In this document: one piece after another, positions 16,533 through 25,689 of the stretch
Position numbering within the stretch: position 1 is the stretch's first letter
Layout: every line of letters starts with the position of its first letter
Origin: Opitutia bacterium
Lineage (GTDB): Bacteria; Verrucomicrobiota; Verrucomicrobiia; Opitutales; Opitutaceae
Length of the DNA stretch: 64,000 nucleotides
Reading direction: 5' to 3'
Assembly (NCBI GenBank): GCA_947474365.1
Contig: CANJIU010000045.1
Span: forward strand, 1-64,000
Program-made: the position numbers and the translations under genes
The notes under the pieces: generated by a model
The model's input: the letters and a program-made list of their open reading frames with translations, nothing else
What the model was told of the DNA's origin: nothing
Databases searched by the model: none

Positions 16533-17732
16533 ATGTCTGAATCTGCCAAGCCCGCCGTCCATTCCAACCCCGAGCCCAAAGAGGCCGCCGCTCAGAGCGA
16601 CACCAAACACAAGATCGCGGTCCTGGCCGTGGTCGTTATTCCCTTCATCGGATTGATCGTCGCCATCATTCTCGCGTGGGGATCCGGCGTGGATGCACTT
16701 TCCCTCGGGCTATTCGCCGCTTTCTCGATTGCCACAATTCTCGGCGTAACCGTCGGCTATCACCGGTACTTCACCCACAAGTCGTTCAAGACACATGATT
16801 GGATCAAGTTCCTCCTGGGCGTGGCCGGCTCCGCCTCCTGGGAAGGCGACGCGCTGGAGTGGGTGGCGGAGCACCGGCATCACCACAAGTACAGTGACAC
16901 GGAGGACGATCACCATTCCCCCCATTACGGCTTTTTCAAATCGCACGTCGGCTGGCTCTTCACCAAGACGGATCCGAAACAATATTCCCGATACGCTCCG
17001 GAATTGATGGACGATCCGCTCTTCATGTTCATCACGCGGAATTTCCTGTTGTGGGCCACCCTCGGTCTATTGCTCCCCGCCGCCATCGGTTGGGCGGCAA
17101 CCGGCACGGTGAAGGGCGCGTTTCTCGGTTTCCTCTGGGGCGGCCTGGTCCGGGTGCTGTTCGTGCATCACGTCACCTGGAGCGTTAACTCCATTTGCCA
17201 CACGTTCGGCTCCAAGAATTTTCGCTCAGATGACGACAGCCGAAACAACGTCATTGTGGGCATCCTCGCCCTGGGCGAAGGCTGGCACAACAATCACCAC
17301 GCTTTTCAAACCTCCGCACGCCACGGCCTGTTTTGGTGGCAGATCGACTTCAGCTATATCCTGATCAAATCGCTGGAATTCTGCGGTCTCGTCTGGGACG
17401 TAAAAGTCCCCAAGCAGGAAGATGTCGCGGCGAAGCGCCTCACTTCCTCCACAAACAGCAAGGTCGCGGCGGCACCCAAGACCATGGCAGAGGAAGCTGC
17501 GTACGCCGCCCAATCCGCCGGTGACGCCTCGGACGGCCGCGGTGATTATTCGTACGGCACCCTGAAGCGAGTGGTGCCCACCGCCGCCGCGTTTGCCGTT
17601 GCCACCGCCGCCGCCTCGCAGGCCACCGTGCCAAAGAAGGCCGAGGATCCCGCGACTAATCGCAACGTGACAGCCCAGTCGGAACTCGGAAAGAAGACCG
17701 CGTCCCAAGACCAGAAGCCACAGGCCAGCTGA
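16533..17732 (+). CDS. Membrane fatty acid desaturase, second copy with long C-terminal tail
   Basis: It is a paralogue of the preceding desaturase, with HRYFTH (77-82), HRHHHKYSD (114-122) and HNNHH (about 250), so the di-iron site is complete. Five or so hydrophobic helices are visible. Unlike the first copy it carries an extra C-terminal tail of about 100 residues, rich in Ala, Lys, Ser and Thr, that looks disordered and is probably cytoplasmic. The N-terminus is also extended and charged. Two desaturases side by side may act at different positions or on different substrates, such as making the monoene acceptor for the CFA-type methyltransferases downstream. Confidence 0.9.
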   Translation: MSESAKPAVHSNPEPKEAAAQSDTKHKIAVLAVVVIPFIGLIVAIILAWGSGVDALSLGLFAAFSIATILGVTVGYHRYFTHKSFKTHDWIKFLLGVAGSASWEGDALEWVAEHRHHHKYSDTEDDHHSPHYGFFKSHVGWLFTKTDPKQYSRYAPELMDDPLFMFITRNFLLWATLGLLLPAAIGWAATGTVKGAFLGFLWGGLVRVLFVHHVTWSVNSICHTFGSKNFRSDDDSRNNVIVGILALGEGWHNNHHAFQTSARHGLFWWQIDFSYILIKSLEFCGLVWDVKVPKQEDVAAKRLTSSTNSKVAAAPKTMAEEAAYAAQSAGDASDGRGDYSYGTLKRVVPTAAAFAVATAAASQATVPKKAEDPATNRNVTAQSELGKKTASQDQKPQAS

Positions 17733-17893
17733 GGATCCCCCGCCTGATCTTCCAACGCGGGAAGAGCTGGAATTGGGGCATGCGAATAACACCGCCCCGC
17801 TGGATCGGCGGAGTCAACGCGGTCTCACCCAATCAACGCATTGCGTCCGGGCACGGTCCTTGCACGTAGAAACGACGAGCCCACGTCTCGTCC

Positions 17894-19222
17894 ATGTCTT
17901 CACTAGCAATCATCGGCACCGGCATCGCCGGCCTCGGCTGCGCCCATTTTCTCCACCGCCATTTCGATCTCACGGTTTTCGAACAACACGATTACATCGG
18001 AGGTCACACTCACACCGTGGCCGAAACGGAACCGGGCACGGGGCGCAACGTCGCGATGGACACCGGTTTCATGGTTTTCAACAAAGTCACCTATCCGCAC
18101 CTCACGCGGCTCTTCGGTGAACTGACCGTCCCGATCAAGCCCACAGCGATGTCCTTCAGCGTGCGGCACGCCGACAGCGGGCTTGAGTTCGCGGGTTCGT
18201 CGCTGAATCACCTGTTCGCCCAGCGAAAGAACCTTTTTCGACCCCGATTCTATCGCCTTCTCGCCGCGATCAACCGCTTCAACACCGAAGCCACGCAGGC
18301 GCTGGAGGACCCCGCCACGATCACGGAAACACTCGGCGATTACGTGAAACGCCGCGGTTACGGGAAGGATTTTTTCGACCTGTACCTTGTGCCGATGAGT
18401 TCCGCGGTCTGGAGCACCCCGCCGGATCTGATGCTCTCGTTTCCCGCCGCGACGCTGCTGCGCTTTTTCCACAATCACGGCTTTCTCGGACTCAACACCC
18501 AGCACCAATGGTGGACCGTCGAGGGCGGGGCCAAAACCTACGTTGAAAAGATCATCCACCCCTGGCGCACCCGCATACGACTGCAGGAAGCCGCCACCCG
18601 AATCGTGCGTACGGCAAACGGGGTCGCCGTCACCACCTCGAAGGGGATCACCACCCACTTTGATCGAGTCATCCTCGCCTGTCACGGCGACCAGGCGCAC
18701 CGCCTCCTGCCTGCACCCACCCTTGACGAGGATCGCCTGCTGCGTGAGTTCCGCTATCAACCCAACGTTGCCACCGTTCACACCGATTCCTCGGTGATGC
18801 CGCGCACCCGCCTCGCCTGGTCAAGTTGGAACTATGAAATCGCCCGCGACGACGCCCGCGGCGTGTCCACCGCCACGCACTATTGGATGAACTCGCTCCA
18901 GGGTGTATCCGATCGGGAGAACTATTTTGTCTCGATCAATCGCCCGGAGTCGATCGCCCCCGGGAGAGTGCTCCGGCGCATCAATTACGAGCATCCGCTT
19001 TTCAGTCTCGGCGCGGTCCGCGCCCAGAGCGAGATTCCCGCCCTCAACGCCGCAGCGCGCGGGACGACCGAAACCTATTTTGCCGGCGCATGGCAGCGGT
19101 TCGGCTTTCACGAAGACGGCCTGCTCAGCGCGGTGCGGCTCTGCGAGCTTCTCCTCGGCCGGGATCCGTGGAGCGCCAATTCCACCCGGACCGCCGGGTC
19201 GCCGGCAGTCGCGTCTTCGTAA
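17894..19222 (+). CDS. FAD-dependent amine-oxidase-like oxidoreductase (COG2907)
   Basis: This 442-residue flavoprotein begins with the Rossmann dinucleotide-binding motif GTGIAGLGCA, followed by the acidic end of strand 2 and GGHTHTV, as in flavin-containing amine oxidase-like proteins. The C-terminal part has the second FAD-contacting segment TYFAGAWQRFGFHEDGL. COG2907 proteins are almost always encoded beside DUF1365 and a CFA-type methyltransferase, as here. In Rhodobacter a flavoprotein from such a cluster is thought to act as a fatty-acid desaturase-like oxidoreductase in furan fatty acid formation. That role is inferred for this gene. Sixty-nine bases separate it from DUF1365. Confidence 0.85.
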   Translation: MSSLAIIGTGIAGLGCAHFLHRHFDLTVFEQHDYIGGHTHTVAETEPGTGRNVAMDTGFMVFNKVTYPHLTRLFGELTVPIKPTAMSFSVRHADSGLEFAGSSLNHLFAQRKNLFRPRFYRLLAAINRFNTEATQALEDPATITETLGDYVKRRGYGKDFFDLYLVPMSSAVWSTPPDLMLSFPAATLLRFFHNHGFLGLNTQHQWWTVEGGAKTYVEKIIHPWRTRIRLQEAATRIVRTANGVAVTTSKGITTHFDRVILACHGDQAHRLLPAPTLDEDRLLREFRYQPNVATVHTDSSVMPRTRLAWSSWNYEIARDDARGVSTATHYWMNSLQGVSDRENYFVSINRPESIAPGRVLRRINYEHPLFSLGAVRAQSEIPALNAAARGTTETYFAGAWQRFGFHEDGLLSAVRLCELLLGRDPWSANSTRTAGSPAVASS

Positions 19223-19291
19223 CGATTCCGAGCGACAATCGGCATCCAATCGCCGCGCCCGGACGTACCAAGTCAATCCCGCGAACCTCCG

Positions 19292-20188
19292 ATGAAATCC
19301 TGTCTTTATGAGTGCCGAGTGCTGCATGCGCGATTCGCGCCGCTTCCGCATCGGTTTCTCTACCGGATCTTTTTCTTCGCGATCGATCTCGATGAGGTGG
19401 AGACCCTCCCCGGCCGGCTGGCCCTGTTCTCAACCGGCAGTCGCAACATCTACTCGTTCCGTGAGGGCGATTTCCTGCCGATTCAGGGACGCCTGCACCC
19501 TGGCGGAGAGGAAATCATTCCCGGCTCACCCTCGGTGGACGGGCGGACCGCACTTTCACTCAAGCAACGCGTCACGACCTTCGTCGCCCGCCACGGCGTC
19601 GACCTCACCGGCGGGCGCGTTGTTCTCGTCACCCTGCCGCGAGTCTTCGGCTACCTCTTCAATCCGGTGTCATTTTATTTCTGTTACGATCGCGACGGCG
19701 TCCCCGCCGCCGCCGTGGCCGAGGTAACCAACACCTTTCGCGAGGTGAAACCGTACTTCCTCGGGCCGGACGCCCTGTGTGCCATCTCGGCCAACGCCCC
19801 CGCCCCAGCCGGGGGCGAGGGAATCTTCCACCTCCGGGTGCCGAAACATTTCTATGTTTCCCCGTACTCCGACGTCGATGTGGCCTTCGATTTCACCTTG
19901 CACCTGCCCGGACCGCGTTTCTCGGTGCAAATTGACGACTATGTCGGATCCGAGCGAACGCTCACGAGCACGGTCTCCGGTGATCGCCGAGAACTCACGT
20001 CTGCCCGGCTCGCGTGGTTCACCGTGAAATATCCGTTCATCACCCTCAGCATCATCACCGCGATCCACTGGCAAGCCTTGCGTCTCTGGTGGAAACGCGT
20101 CCCGTGGTTTGCCAAGGCCGCCCGCGCCAGCGACCAGCGGGATCTTTACCGACCGCATCCCACGCTTCATTCCCGCGACGCCACATGA
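19292..20188 (+). CDS. DUF1365 family protein (COG3496)
   Basis: This 298-residue protein has the family signatures: an N-terminal CLYECRVLHARFAP, a central LPRVFGYLFNPVSFYFCYD and a later HFYVSPYSDVDV. The family is of unknown chemistry but is consistently linked to flavoprotein COG2907 and CFA-like methyltransferases, suggesting a step in membrane-lipid modification. The stop overlaps the start of the CFA-type methyltransferase as ATGA, which indicates translational coupling. No signal peptide or strong membrane helix is visible apart from a hydrophobic patch near the C-terminus (PFITLSIITAI). Confidence 0.88.
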   Translation: MKSCLYECRVLHARFAPLPHRFLYRIFFFAIDLDEVETLPGRLALFSTGSRNIYSFREGDFLPIQGRLHPGGEEIIPGSPSVDGRTALSLKQRVTTFVARHGVDLTGGRVVLVTLPRVFGYLFNPVSFYFCYDRDGVPAAAVAEVTNTFREVKPYFLGPDALCAISANAPAPAGGEGIFHLRVPKHFYVSPYSDVDVAFDFTLHLPGPRFSVQIDDYVGSERTLTSTVSGDRRELTSARLAWFTVKYPFITLSIITAIHWQALRLWWKRVPWFAKAARASDQRDLYRPHPTLHSRDAT

Positions 20189-21507
20189 GTGCCACCACCA
20201 CGGAATCCGTCATTCCCGCCCGCCCTGTCGGCACCCAACCACACCAAGGTCGGACGCTACTTTCCTATCGCCGAGCCGTGCTGGGCGCACTTGAAGACAT
20301 GCGGACCGGACAACTCCGGCTGGAGATGCCCGGCGGCGCAATTCACACAATTGGAGGATCGTCGCGTGCCCCAGCCCACTCCGCCACCCCCAACATTCCG
20401 GATTCGGCCCACCTGCAAATTCATCGGGAAGAGTTTTTTAAGAAATGCTTCTGGGCCGGAGATATCGGTTTCGCGGAATCTTATCTCGACGGCGACTGGG
20501 ATACGACCGACCTGACCGCGGTCATCGCCCATTTCATCCGCAATCTCGAACACGCCCCCACGCTTTCGGGCTCCCAACGCTCGCAAGCCGCGGTCTTGAA
20601 CCTGCTCCGGTTTTTCAACCGGGCCGGACACCTGCTGCGCCCAAACACCCGCGCGACCGCCCGCCGCAACATTCGGGATCACTACGACCTCTCGAACGAC
20701 TTCTTCGCACTCTGGCTGGATCCCTCGATGATGTACTCCTCCGCCCGGTGGCCCACCGGCGCACCGGACCTCTCGCTCGAGGAGGCACAGCGGGCCAAGA
20801 ATGACGCCCTTTGCGGCAAGCTGCGGCTCAAACCCTCCGATCACGTCCTGGAAATCGGCACCGGCTGGGGCGGATGGTCGCTCCACGCCGCCCGTCACTA
20901 CGGCTGCCGCATCACGACCGTGACCATCTCGCAGCAACAATTCGAACTTGCCCGCCGACGCGTGATCGACGCCCGGCTCGCCGACCGCGTGGACGTCCAA
21001 CTGCGCGACTTCCGCGACATCACCGGCCACTTCGACAAGATTGTCTCAATCGAGATGATGGAGGCACTGGGCCACCGCTACCAGGATACGTTTGCCCGGA
21101 CCGTCGCAAAACTGCTCAAACCCGAAGGCCTGCTCGCGCTCCAGTTCATCACCTATCCGGACTCACGGTACGATCAGCTCCGGCGCGGCGTGGACTTCAT
21201 CCAGAAACACATTTTCCCCGGTTCGCTTCTGCTCTCCCTAAACCGCGTGAACGATTTGCTCGCCCGGGCCGGCGGTCTCGTGCTGCACGAAATGGACGAC
21301 TTTGGTCCCGACTACGCGCGAACGCTCCGGCTATGGCGCGAACAGTTCCAAGTCAGACTCGACGAGGTGCGCGCGCTTGGTTTCGACGATCGGTTCGTCC
21401 GCAAATGGAATTACTACCTGTGTTACTGCGAGGCGGCCTTCGCCCTCCGCAACGTTTCGGTCGTGCACACACTGCACACCCGGGCCAACAACTTCAGTCT
21501 GCGGTAG
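20185..21507 (+). CDS. CFA-synthase-family fatty acid methyltransferase with altered carbonate site
   Basis: The 440-residue protein belongs to the cyclopropane-fatty-acid synthase family, with an N-terminal lipid-binding region and a SAM-binding motif EIGTGWGG (223-230). It transfers a methyl(ene) group from SAM to an unsaturated phospholipid chain. Compared with E. coli Cfa, three residues reported around the bicarbonate site differ. Cys139 aligns with Ser (YSSARW), His266 with Gln (LQFIT) and Tyr317 with Arg, while the Glu of SIEMME and the Ile are kept. This suggests methylation rather than cyclopropanation, an inference. The ATG at 20,185 overlaps the DUF1365 stop; longer frames upstream are off-frame DUF1365. 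Confidence 0.85.
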   Translation: MSATTTESVIPARPVGTQPHQGRTLLSYRRAVLGALEDMRTGQLRLEMPGGAIHTIGGSSRAPAHSATPNIPDSAHLQIHREEFFKKCFWAGDIGFAESYLDGDWDTTDLTAVIAHFIRNLEHAPTLSGSQRSQAAVLNLLRFFNRAGHLLRPNTRATARRNIRDHYDLSNDFFALWLDPSMMYSSARWPTGAPDLSLEEAQRAKNDALCGKLRLKPSDHVLEIGTGWGGWSLHAARHYGCRITTVTISQQQFELARRRVIDARLADRVDVQLRDFRDITGHFDKIVSIEMMEALGHRYQDTFARTVAKLLKPEGLLALQFITYPDSRYDQLRRGVDFIQKHIFPGSLLLSLNRVNDLLARAGGLVLHEMDDFGPDYARTLRLWREQFQVRLDEVRALGFDDRFVRKWNYYLCYCEAAFALRNVSVVHTLHTRANNFSLR

Positions 21508-21556
21508 CAGGGATCCGCCGCCACACTGCGTTTCCTCTCCCACCGCCGCCTCCCCG

Positions 21557-21952
21557 ATGATTCCACTGCTGCGCACACTCTTCATCATCGTCATCGCTTC
21601 GATGCTCGGGGTGACCTCGTGGGCGAGCCTGCACACCCCGTTGTTCGCGATTCCGCGCGAGATCTTCACCCACCCGTGGTTCATCGCGACCCTCTGCGAT
21701 GCCTACTGGGCGTTCATCACATTTTACGTCTGGGTCGCTTGGAAGGAACCGTCGCCCACGGCGCGCGTCCTCTGGTTCATCGCCATCATCGCGCTGGGCA
21801 ACATCTCCATGTCGGCCTACCTGCTGCGCGAGCTTTTCCGCGTTCCGACTTCCGGGCCGCTGGGCGACGTTTTCACCCGGCCCTCGACCGGTGGACTGAT
21901 TCTCCCCTCGCTGCTCACCGCGGTGAGCGCAACGGTCTATCTGCTCGCATGA
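21557..21952 (+). CDS. DUF1475 family membrane protein
   Basis: The 131-residue protein has four hydrophobic segments and the family-type stretch DAYWAFITFYVWVAWKE near its middle. DUF1475 proteins occur in bacteria and plants; their role is not known. The gene starts 49 bp after the CFA-type methyltransferase and overlaps the DUF2062 gene by ATGA, so it belongs to the lipid cluster. A scaffold or accessory role in membrane-lipid modification is inferred from context. Confidence 0.75.
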   Translation: MIPLLRTLFIIVIASMLGVTSWASLHTPLFAIPREIFTHPWFIATLCDAYWAFITFYVWVAWKEPSPTARVLWFIAIIALGNISMSAYLLRELFRVPTSGPLGDVFTRPSTGGLILPSLLTAVSATVYLLA

Positions 21953-22464
21953 GCCTGCCCGTCACCGAGGCTGATCCGGCAACGCCGACAACCCCGCCCG
22001 GCTTCTGGCAACGTCGCGTCGTGCGCCCGATCATCGGACAATTCACCCTCGGCATCACGCCCGACCGGATCGCCGCCACGCTCGCCGTCGGGACCGCCTG
22101 CTCGGTGTTTCCCTTTTTCGGCTTCACGACGCTGCTCAACCTCGGCGCCGGACTCGCGCTGAAGCTCAACCAGCCGATTCTCCACGTCATCAACCAGCTG
22201 CTCGGCCCCGTACAGCTCATGCTGATACTCGTATATGTCCGCCTCGGGGAAACGGTGTGGCAGGCGACGGGCGACCGCGTCACCGTCCAGGAAATCGTGA
22301 CCACCTTTCGCGAGGCGTCCGTGGAGACGTTTCTCCGGCGATTCGGCTGGGCCGGCGTCCACGCCCTCACCGCGTGGATGATCACCACCCCGCTGCTCAT
22401 CGCCGGCATTTTCCTCACCCTCCGGCCGATCATGCGTCGCGTGCAGAAGGGACGGGCCGCATGA
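21949..22464 (+). CDS. DUF2062 family membrane protein
   Basis: This 171-residue protein has the DUF2062 layout: an amphipathic GITPDRIAATLAVGTACSVFPFFG segment, then hydrophobic helices with a conserved NQPILHVINQL. Related domains are found in proteins of glycosyltransferase and lipid pathways. Function is unknown. Its start overlaps the DUF1475 stop and its stop overlaps the DUF1295 start, both as ATGA, giving a tightly coupled trio. Confidence 0.78.
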   Translation: MSLPVTEADPATPTTPPGFWQRRVVRPIIGQFTLGITPDRIAATLAVGTACSVFPFFGFTTLLNLGAGLALKLNQPILHVINQLLGPVQLMLILVYVRLGETVWQATGDRVTVQEIVTTFREASVETFLRRFGWAGVHALTAWMITTPLLIAGIFLTLRPIMRRVQKGRAA

Positions 22465-23246
22465 CCACGCCCGCACTCCTGCTCTGGGCCACGGCCGCCC
22501 TCTGCATCGGGTTTGTTCTTCTCTATCTGCTCGCACGGCGGCTGAACAACTACGGGATCGTCGACATCGCGTGGTCGTACGCCTTCGCCGCGTTGGCGGC
22601 GTTTTACGCCTTCGCGGGGCAAGGCTGGCCGGTGCGTCGGGCGCTGGTCGCCGCCATGGTTTGCATCTGGAGCCTGCGGCTCGGCACCCATCTGTTTGTC
22701 CGAGTCGTCCGGCATCATCCCACCGAGGATACCCGCTACGCCCAGCTGCGTCGTGATTGGGCGGCCCGCTTTCACCCGATGATGTTTGGTTTTTTTCAGC
22801 TCCAAGCGATCTCGGTGGTGGTGCTCGGTACGGCCTTCCTCCTCACGGTGCAAAATGCCTCTCGCCAACTCCACGTCCTCGAAATCGCCGGGGTGGCTTT
22901 GTGGCTCGTCGCGCTGGCCGGCGAGGCGTTCGCGGACGCGCAGCTGGCCGCGTTCAAGCGCAACCCGGCTCACGCCGGAGCGGTCTGTTCTGTCGGTCTC
23001 TGGCGCTACAGCCGTCACCCCAATTACTTTTTCGAGTGGCTGATTTGGGTCGCTTATTTCCTCGTCGCCCTCGCCTCGCCGTGGGGCTGGACCGCCGTGA
23101 TCGGTCCCGCCTCCATCCTGTTCCTGCTCCTGCGCGTAACGGGCATCCCGATGGCGGAGGAACAATCGCTGCGCAGCAAAGGCGATGCCTACCGCCACTA
23201 CCAAAAGATCACGAGTGCCTTTGTGCCGTGGCGGCCGAAGCCATAG
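22461..23246 (+). CDS. DUF1295 / steroid 5-alpha-reductase-like membrane enzyme
   Basis: The 261-residue polytopic protein carries the C-terminal signature of the DUF1295/3-oxo-5-alpha-steroid 4-dehydrogenase fold: LWRYSRHPNYFFEWLIW, followed by GIPMAEEQSL and YRHYQKITSAFVP. These motifs bind NADPH and a substrate enone or lipid. DUF1295 proteins recur beside CFA-like enzymes and may reduce a double bond in a fatty acyl or isoprenoid intermediate. The ATG at 22,461 overlaps the preceding stop. Seven or eight hydrophobic segments are present. Confidence 0.88.
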   Translation: MTTPALLLWATAALCIGFVLLYLLARRLNNYGIVDIAWSYAFAALAAFYAFAGQGWPVRRALVAAMVCIWSLRLGTHLFVRVVRHHPTEDTRYAQLRRDWAARFHPMMFGFFQLQAISVVVLGTAFLLTVQNASRQLHVLEIAGVALWLVALAGEAFADAQLAAFKRNPAHAGAVCSVGLWRYSRHPNYFFEWLIWVAYFLVALASPWGWTAVIGPASILFLLLRVTGIPMAEEQSLRSKGDAYRHYQKITSAFVPWRPKP

Positions 23247-23328
23247 CCAACCGAACTCAGCGGGCCTACTGCCATTCACCTCCGCTCCAGCTGCTCGCCA
23301 TCCACGCCCCACGACTCTCCACCTTCCG

Positions 23329-24339
23329 ATGATCGACTCACTCCTCGAGAAAAACCTTCTCCCCGACACTCTCATCCGCCTCGGTATTCGGCGTCTGCTC
23401 GCCCAACGCATCCGCGATGAGACCGCCAGCTACAATCGCACCGCCTATGTTACCGATCTCCGCACCCGGCCGATCGCCGAGGACACGCGTGCCGCCAACG
23501 AGCAGCACTACGAGGTGCCGACTCGGTTCTACCAGCTCTGCCTTGGGGCTCGCCTGAAGTATTCCGGATGTCTTTATCCGACGGGGCGCGAGACCCTCGA
23601 CGAGGCCGAGGAGCACATGCTCGCCCTTTATGTCGAGCGGGCGAAAATCGCCGATGGACAACAGATTCTCGAACTCGGCTGCGGCTGGGGATCGCTTTCA
23701 CTCTATCTGGCGGAGAAATTCCCCGCGGCGCAGATCACGGGCATCTCGAATTCCCAAACGCAGCGCGAGTATATCGAGGGCGAGGTGCGCCGCCGCGGAC
23801 TCACCAACCTGCGGATCCTCACGCGCAACATGACCACGTTCGACATCGCACCCAGCCAGTTTGACCGGGTCGTGTCCATCGAGATGTTCGAACACATGAA
23901 GAACTACCAGCTCCTGCTCGCCAACGTCAGCCGCTGGCTGAAGCCGGAGGGCCTGCTGTTTGTCCACATTTTCACCCATGCCCGGTTCTCATATCACTTC
24001 ATCGCCCGTGACGACACCGACTGGATGGCACGGCATTTTTTCACCGGGGGCCAGATGCCCGCCCACGACCTCTTGATGCAATTCCAGGACGATCTCCATC
24101 TGATCGCCGACTGGAAGGTCAACGGCACCCACTACCAGCGCACCGCGGAACACTGGCTGGCGAACATGGACGCCCATCGCGAAGAGATTCTTCCGCTTTT
24201 TGCCGACACCTACGGAGCCGGCCACGAGAAAAAATGGTGGTCGTATTGGCGAATCTTTTACCTGAGCTGCGCCGAACTCTGGGGCTATCGCAACGGGGAG
24301 GAATGGCTCGTCAGCCATTATCTTTTTCGGAAGCCATGA
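23329..24339 (+). CDS. Second CFA/coclaurine N-methyltransferase-like SAM methyltransferase
   Basis: The 336-residue protein has the SAM motif LELGCGWGSL and the IEMFEH segment of the COG2230 group. It carries YSGCLYP where CFA enzymes have their cysteine-containing loop, and VHIFTH with a histidine and isoleucine matching the carbonate-binding pair. A C-terminal HWLANMD-type region matches plant and bacterial coclaurine N-methyltransferase-like proteins rather than classical Cfa. It closes the lipid cluster, 82 bp after DUF1295. The real substrate could be a lipid or a small amine. The start at 23,329 fits the homologous length. Confidence 0.87.
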   Translation: MIDSLLEKNLLPDTLIRLGIRRLLAQRIRDETASYNRTAYVTDLRTRPIAEDTRAANEQHYEVPTRFYQLCLGARLKYSGCLYPTGRETLDEAEEHMLALYVERAKIADGQQILELGCGWGSLSLYLAEKFPAAQITGISNSQTQREYIEGEVRRRGLTNLRILTRNMTTFDIAPSQFDRVVSIEMFEHMKNYQLLLANVSRWLKPEGLLFVHIFTHARFSYHFIARDDTDWMARHFFTGGQMPAHDLLMQFQDDLHLIADWKVNGTHYQRTAEHWLANMDAHREEILPLFADTYGAGHEKKWWSYWRIFYLSCAELWGYRNGEEWLVSHYLFRKP

Positions 24340-24371
24340 ACCGACCGCGGGGTCAGGCCGGCTCAATCCAC

Positions 24372-24812
24372 CTACTTCTTTTCGGTGATCACCGTCGGTT
24401 TCGGGGGGGAAATCGCCGGTGGAGTCTTGAATTCAAGCCGCCGTCCGTCGGGATCGCGAATGAACAGGCTGCGCCCACCGTGAATCCACTTCATCTCGCG
24501 CTCGACCGGCACGGCCGAATTCGCCAACCACTTTTTCCACGCCGCAAATCCGGCTTCGTCGATCGTAAAGGTCAGCGCGACCTCGGTCAGCGCCGCCGGC
24601 ACCAGCGGGGCGATCGATCCCTCCCGTCGCACCAGCACAAGTGAACCTTCTCCGGTTTCGAATTCCGCAAACCGCCCCGCATCGCCATCCTTCGCTTCCA
24701 GGCGCAACTTCCGGCCGTAAAATTCGACTGACCGTTCCACGTCCTCCACCAGAAGAACGGTTTGCTGCCCTCCGTCGAGGCGGGGAATGGTCGGACGTTT
24801 GGGCATGGTCAA
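24372..24812 (-). CDS. VOC (glyoxalase/bleomycin resistance) family protein
   Basis: The 146-residue protein has the VOC layout: VEDVERSVEFYGRKL at the start of the fold and RSLFIRDPDGRRLEF near the end, which holds the conserved glutamate metal ligand. It could be a glyoxalase, dioxygenase or isomerase; nothing here selects among these. It converges on the lipid cluster and is divergent from the TPR gene. Confidence 0.8.
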   Translation of the reverse strand: MTMPKRPTIPRLDGGQQTVLLVEDVERSVEFYGRKLRLEAKDGDAGRFAEFETGEGSLVLVRREGSIAPLVPAALTEVALTFTIDEAGFAAWKKWLANSAVPVEREMKWIHGGRSLFIRDPDGRRLEFKTPPAISPPKPTVITEKK

Positions 24813-24899
24813 AGGCTATCACATCCAACCGCCCCTGTCTAAACTCCGCCGCACGCCAAACCGGCAACCGAATCCGATCTTCACCCGTACTCCTCCTCC

Positions 24900-25664
24900 A
24901 TGCGACTTCACTTCTATTTCCAGATTTGCACGGTACTGCTGACGTGCCTGACGCACGGTTTGGCGTCTGAGGCGGACGATCTAGTCCGTGAGGCACTTGC
25001 CGCGGAGTCCCGGCTCGATTCGCGCAAGGCGCTCGAACTTTTCCTGGCGGCAGAAAAAATCAGGGCGGACGATCCGTTCATTCTGAGAAAAATCGCCCGC
25101 CAGTATTCCGATCAGATGGTGGACCTTGCCTCCGACGCGGAGCGTCAGGCTTCCGCGCTGCGCGCGCTCGAATACTCGCAGCGCGCCGTCGCCCTCGAAC
25201 CCAAGAACGCGGAAAATATCCTCTCGGTGGCAATCTGCCACGGGAAGCTCGCGCACTACGGCGGCACGAGGGAAAAGGTGCAGTATTCCCGGTTGGTTCG
25301 CGATGACGCCGAGCGGGCGCTGGCGCTCGATCCGTCCTACGCCTGGGCGCATCACCTTCTGGGGCGATGGCATCGGGAAGTGAGTGAAGTGGGGCCGACC
25401 GCCCGAATATTCCTAAAGATGTTCTACGGCGGACTCCCGGCGGCCTCAACCGCCGAGGCCGTGCGTCAGTTGGAACGGGCCGTGGCCCTCGAGCCCACTC
25501 AACTGCAACACCGGCTCGAACTCGGATTTGCCTACGCCGCCGATCACCAACCCGGCAAGGCACGCGCCTCATTTGAGGCCGGCCTCGCGATGACGTCGCG
25601 CGAAAAACACGACGAACCGGCGAAAGCGCGGGCGCGCCGGGCTCTCGGCGAACTATCTCGGTAG
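24900..25664 (+). CDS. Exported TPR-repeat protein
   Basis: The 254-residue protein begins with a signal-peptide-like hydrophobic stretch (FQICTVLLTCLTHGLAS) and then has several helical pairs of the tetratricopeptide type, including ALEYSQRAVALEPKNAE, ALALDPSYAWAHHLLG and QLERAVALEPTQLQHRL. The spacing and the HHLLGRWH segment recall regulator-of-microtubule-dynamics-like TPR proteins found in many bacteria. It probably mediates protein contacts in the periplasm. No enzymatic domain is present. Confidence 0.8.
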   Translation: MRLHFYFQICTVLLTCLTHGLASEADDLVREALAAESRLDSRKALELFLAAEKIRADDPFILRKIARQYSDQMVDLASDAERQASALRALEYSQRAVALEPKNAENILSVAICHGKLAHYGGTREKVQYSRLVRDDAERALALDPSYAWAHHLLGRWHREVSEVGPTARIFLKMFYGGLPAASTAEAVRQLERAVALEPTQLQHRLELGFAYAADHQPGKARASFEAGLAMTSREKHDEPAKARARRALGELSR

Positions 25665-25689
25665 AATCGCACCCCGCTCAATCGCCAGC

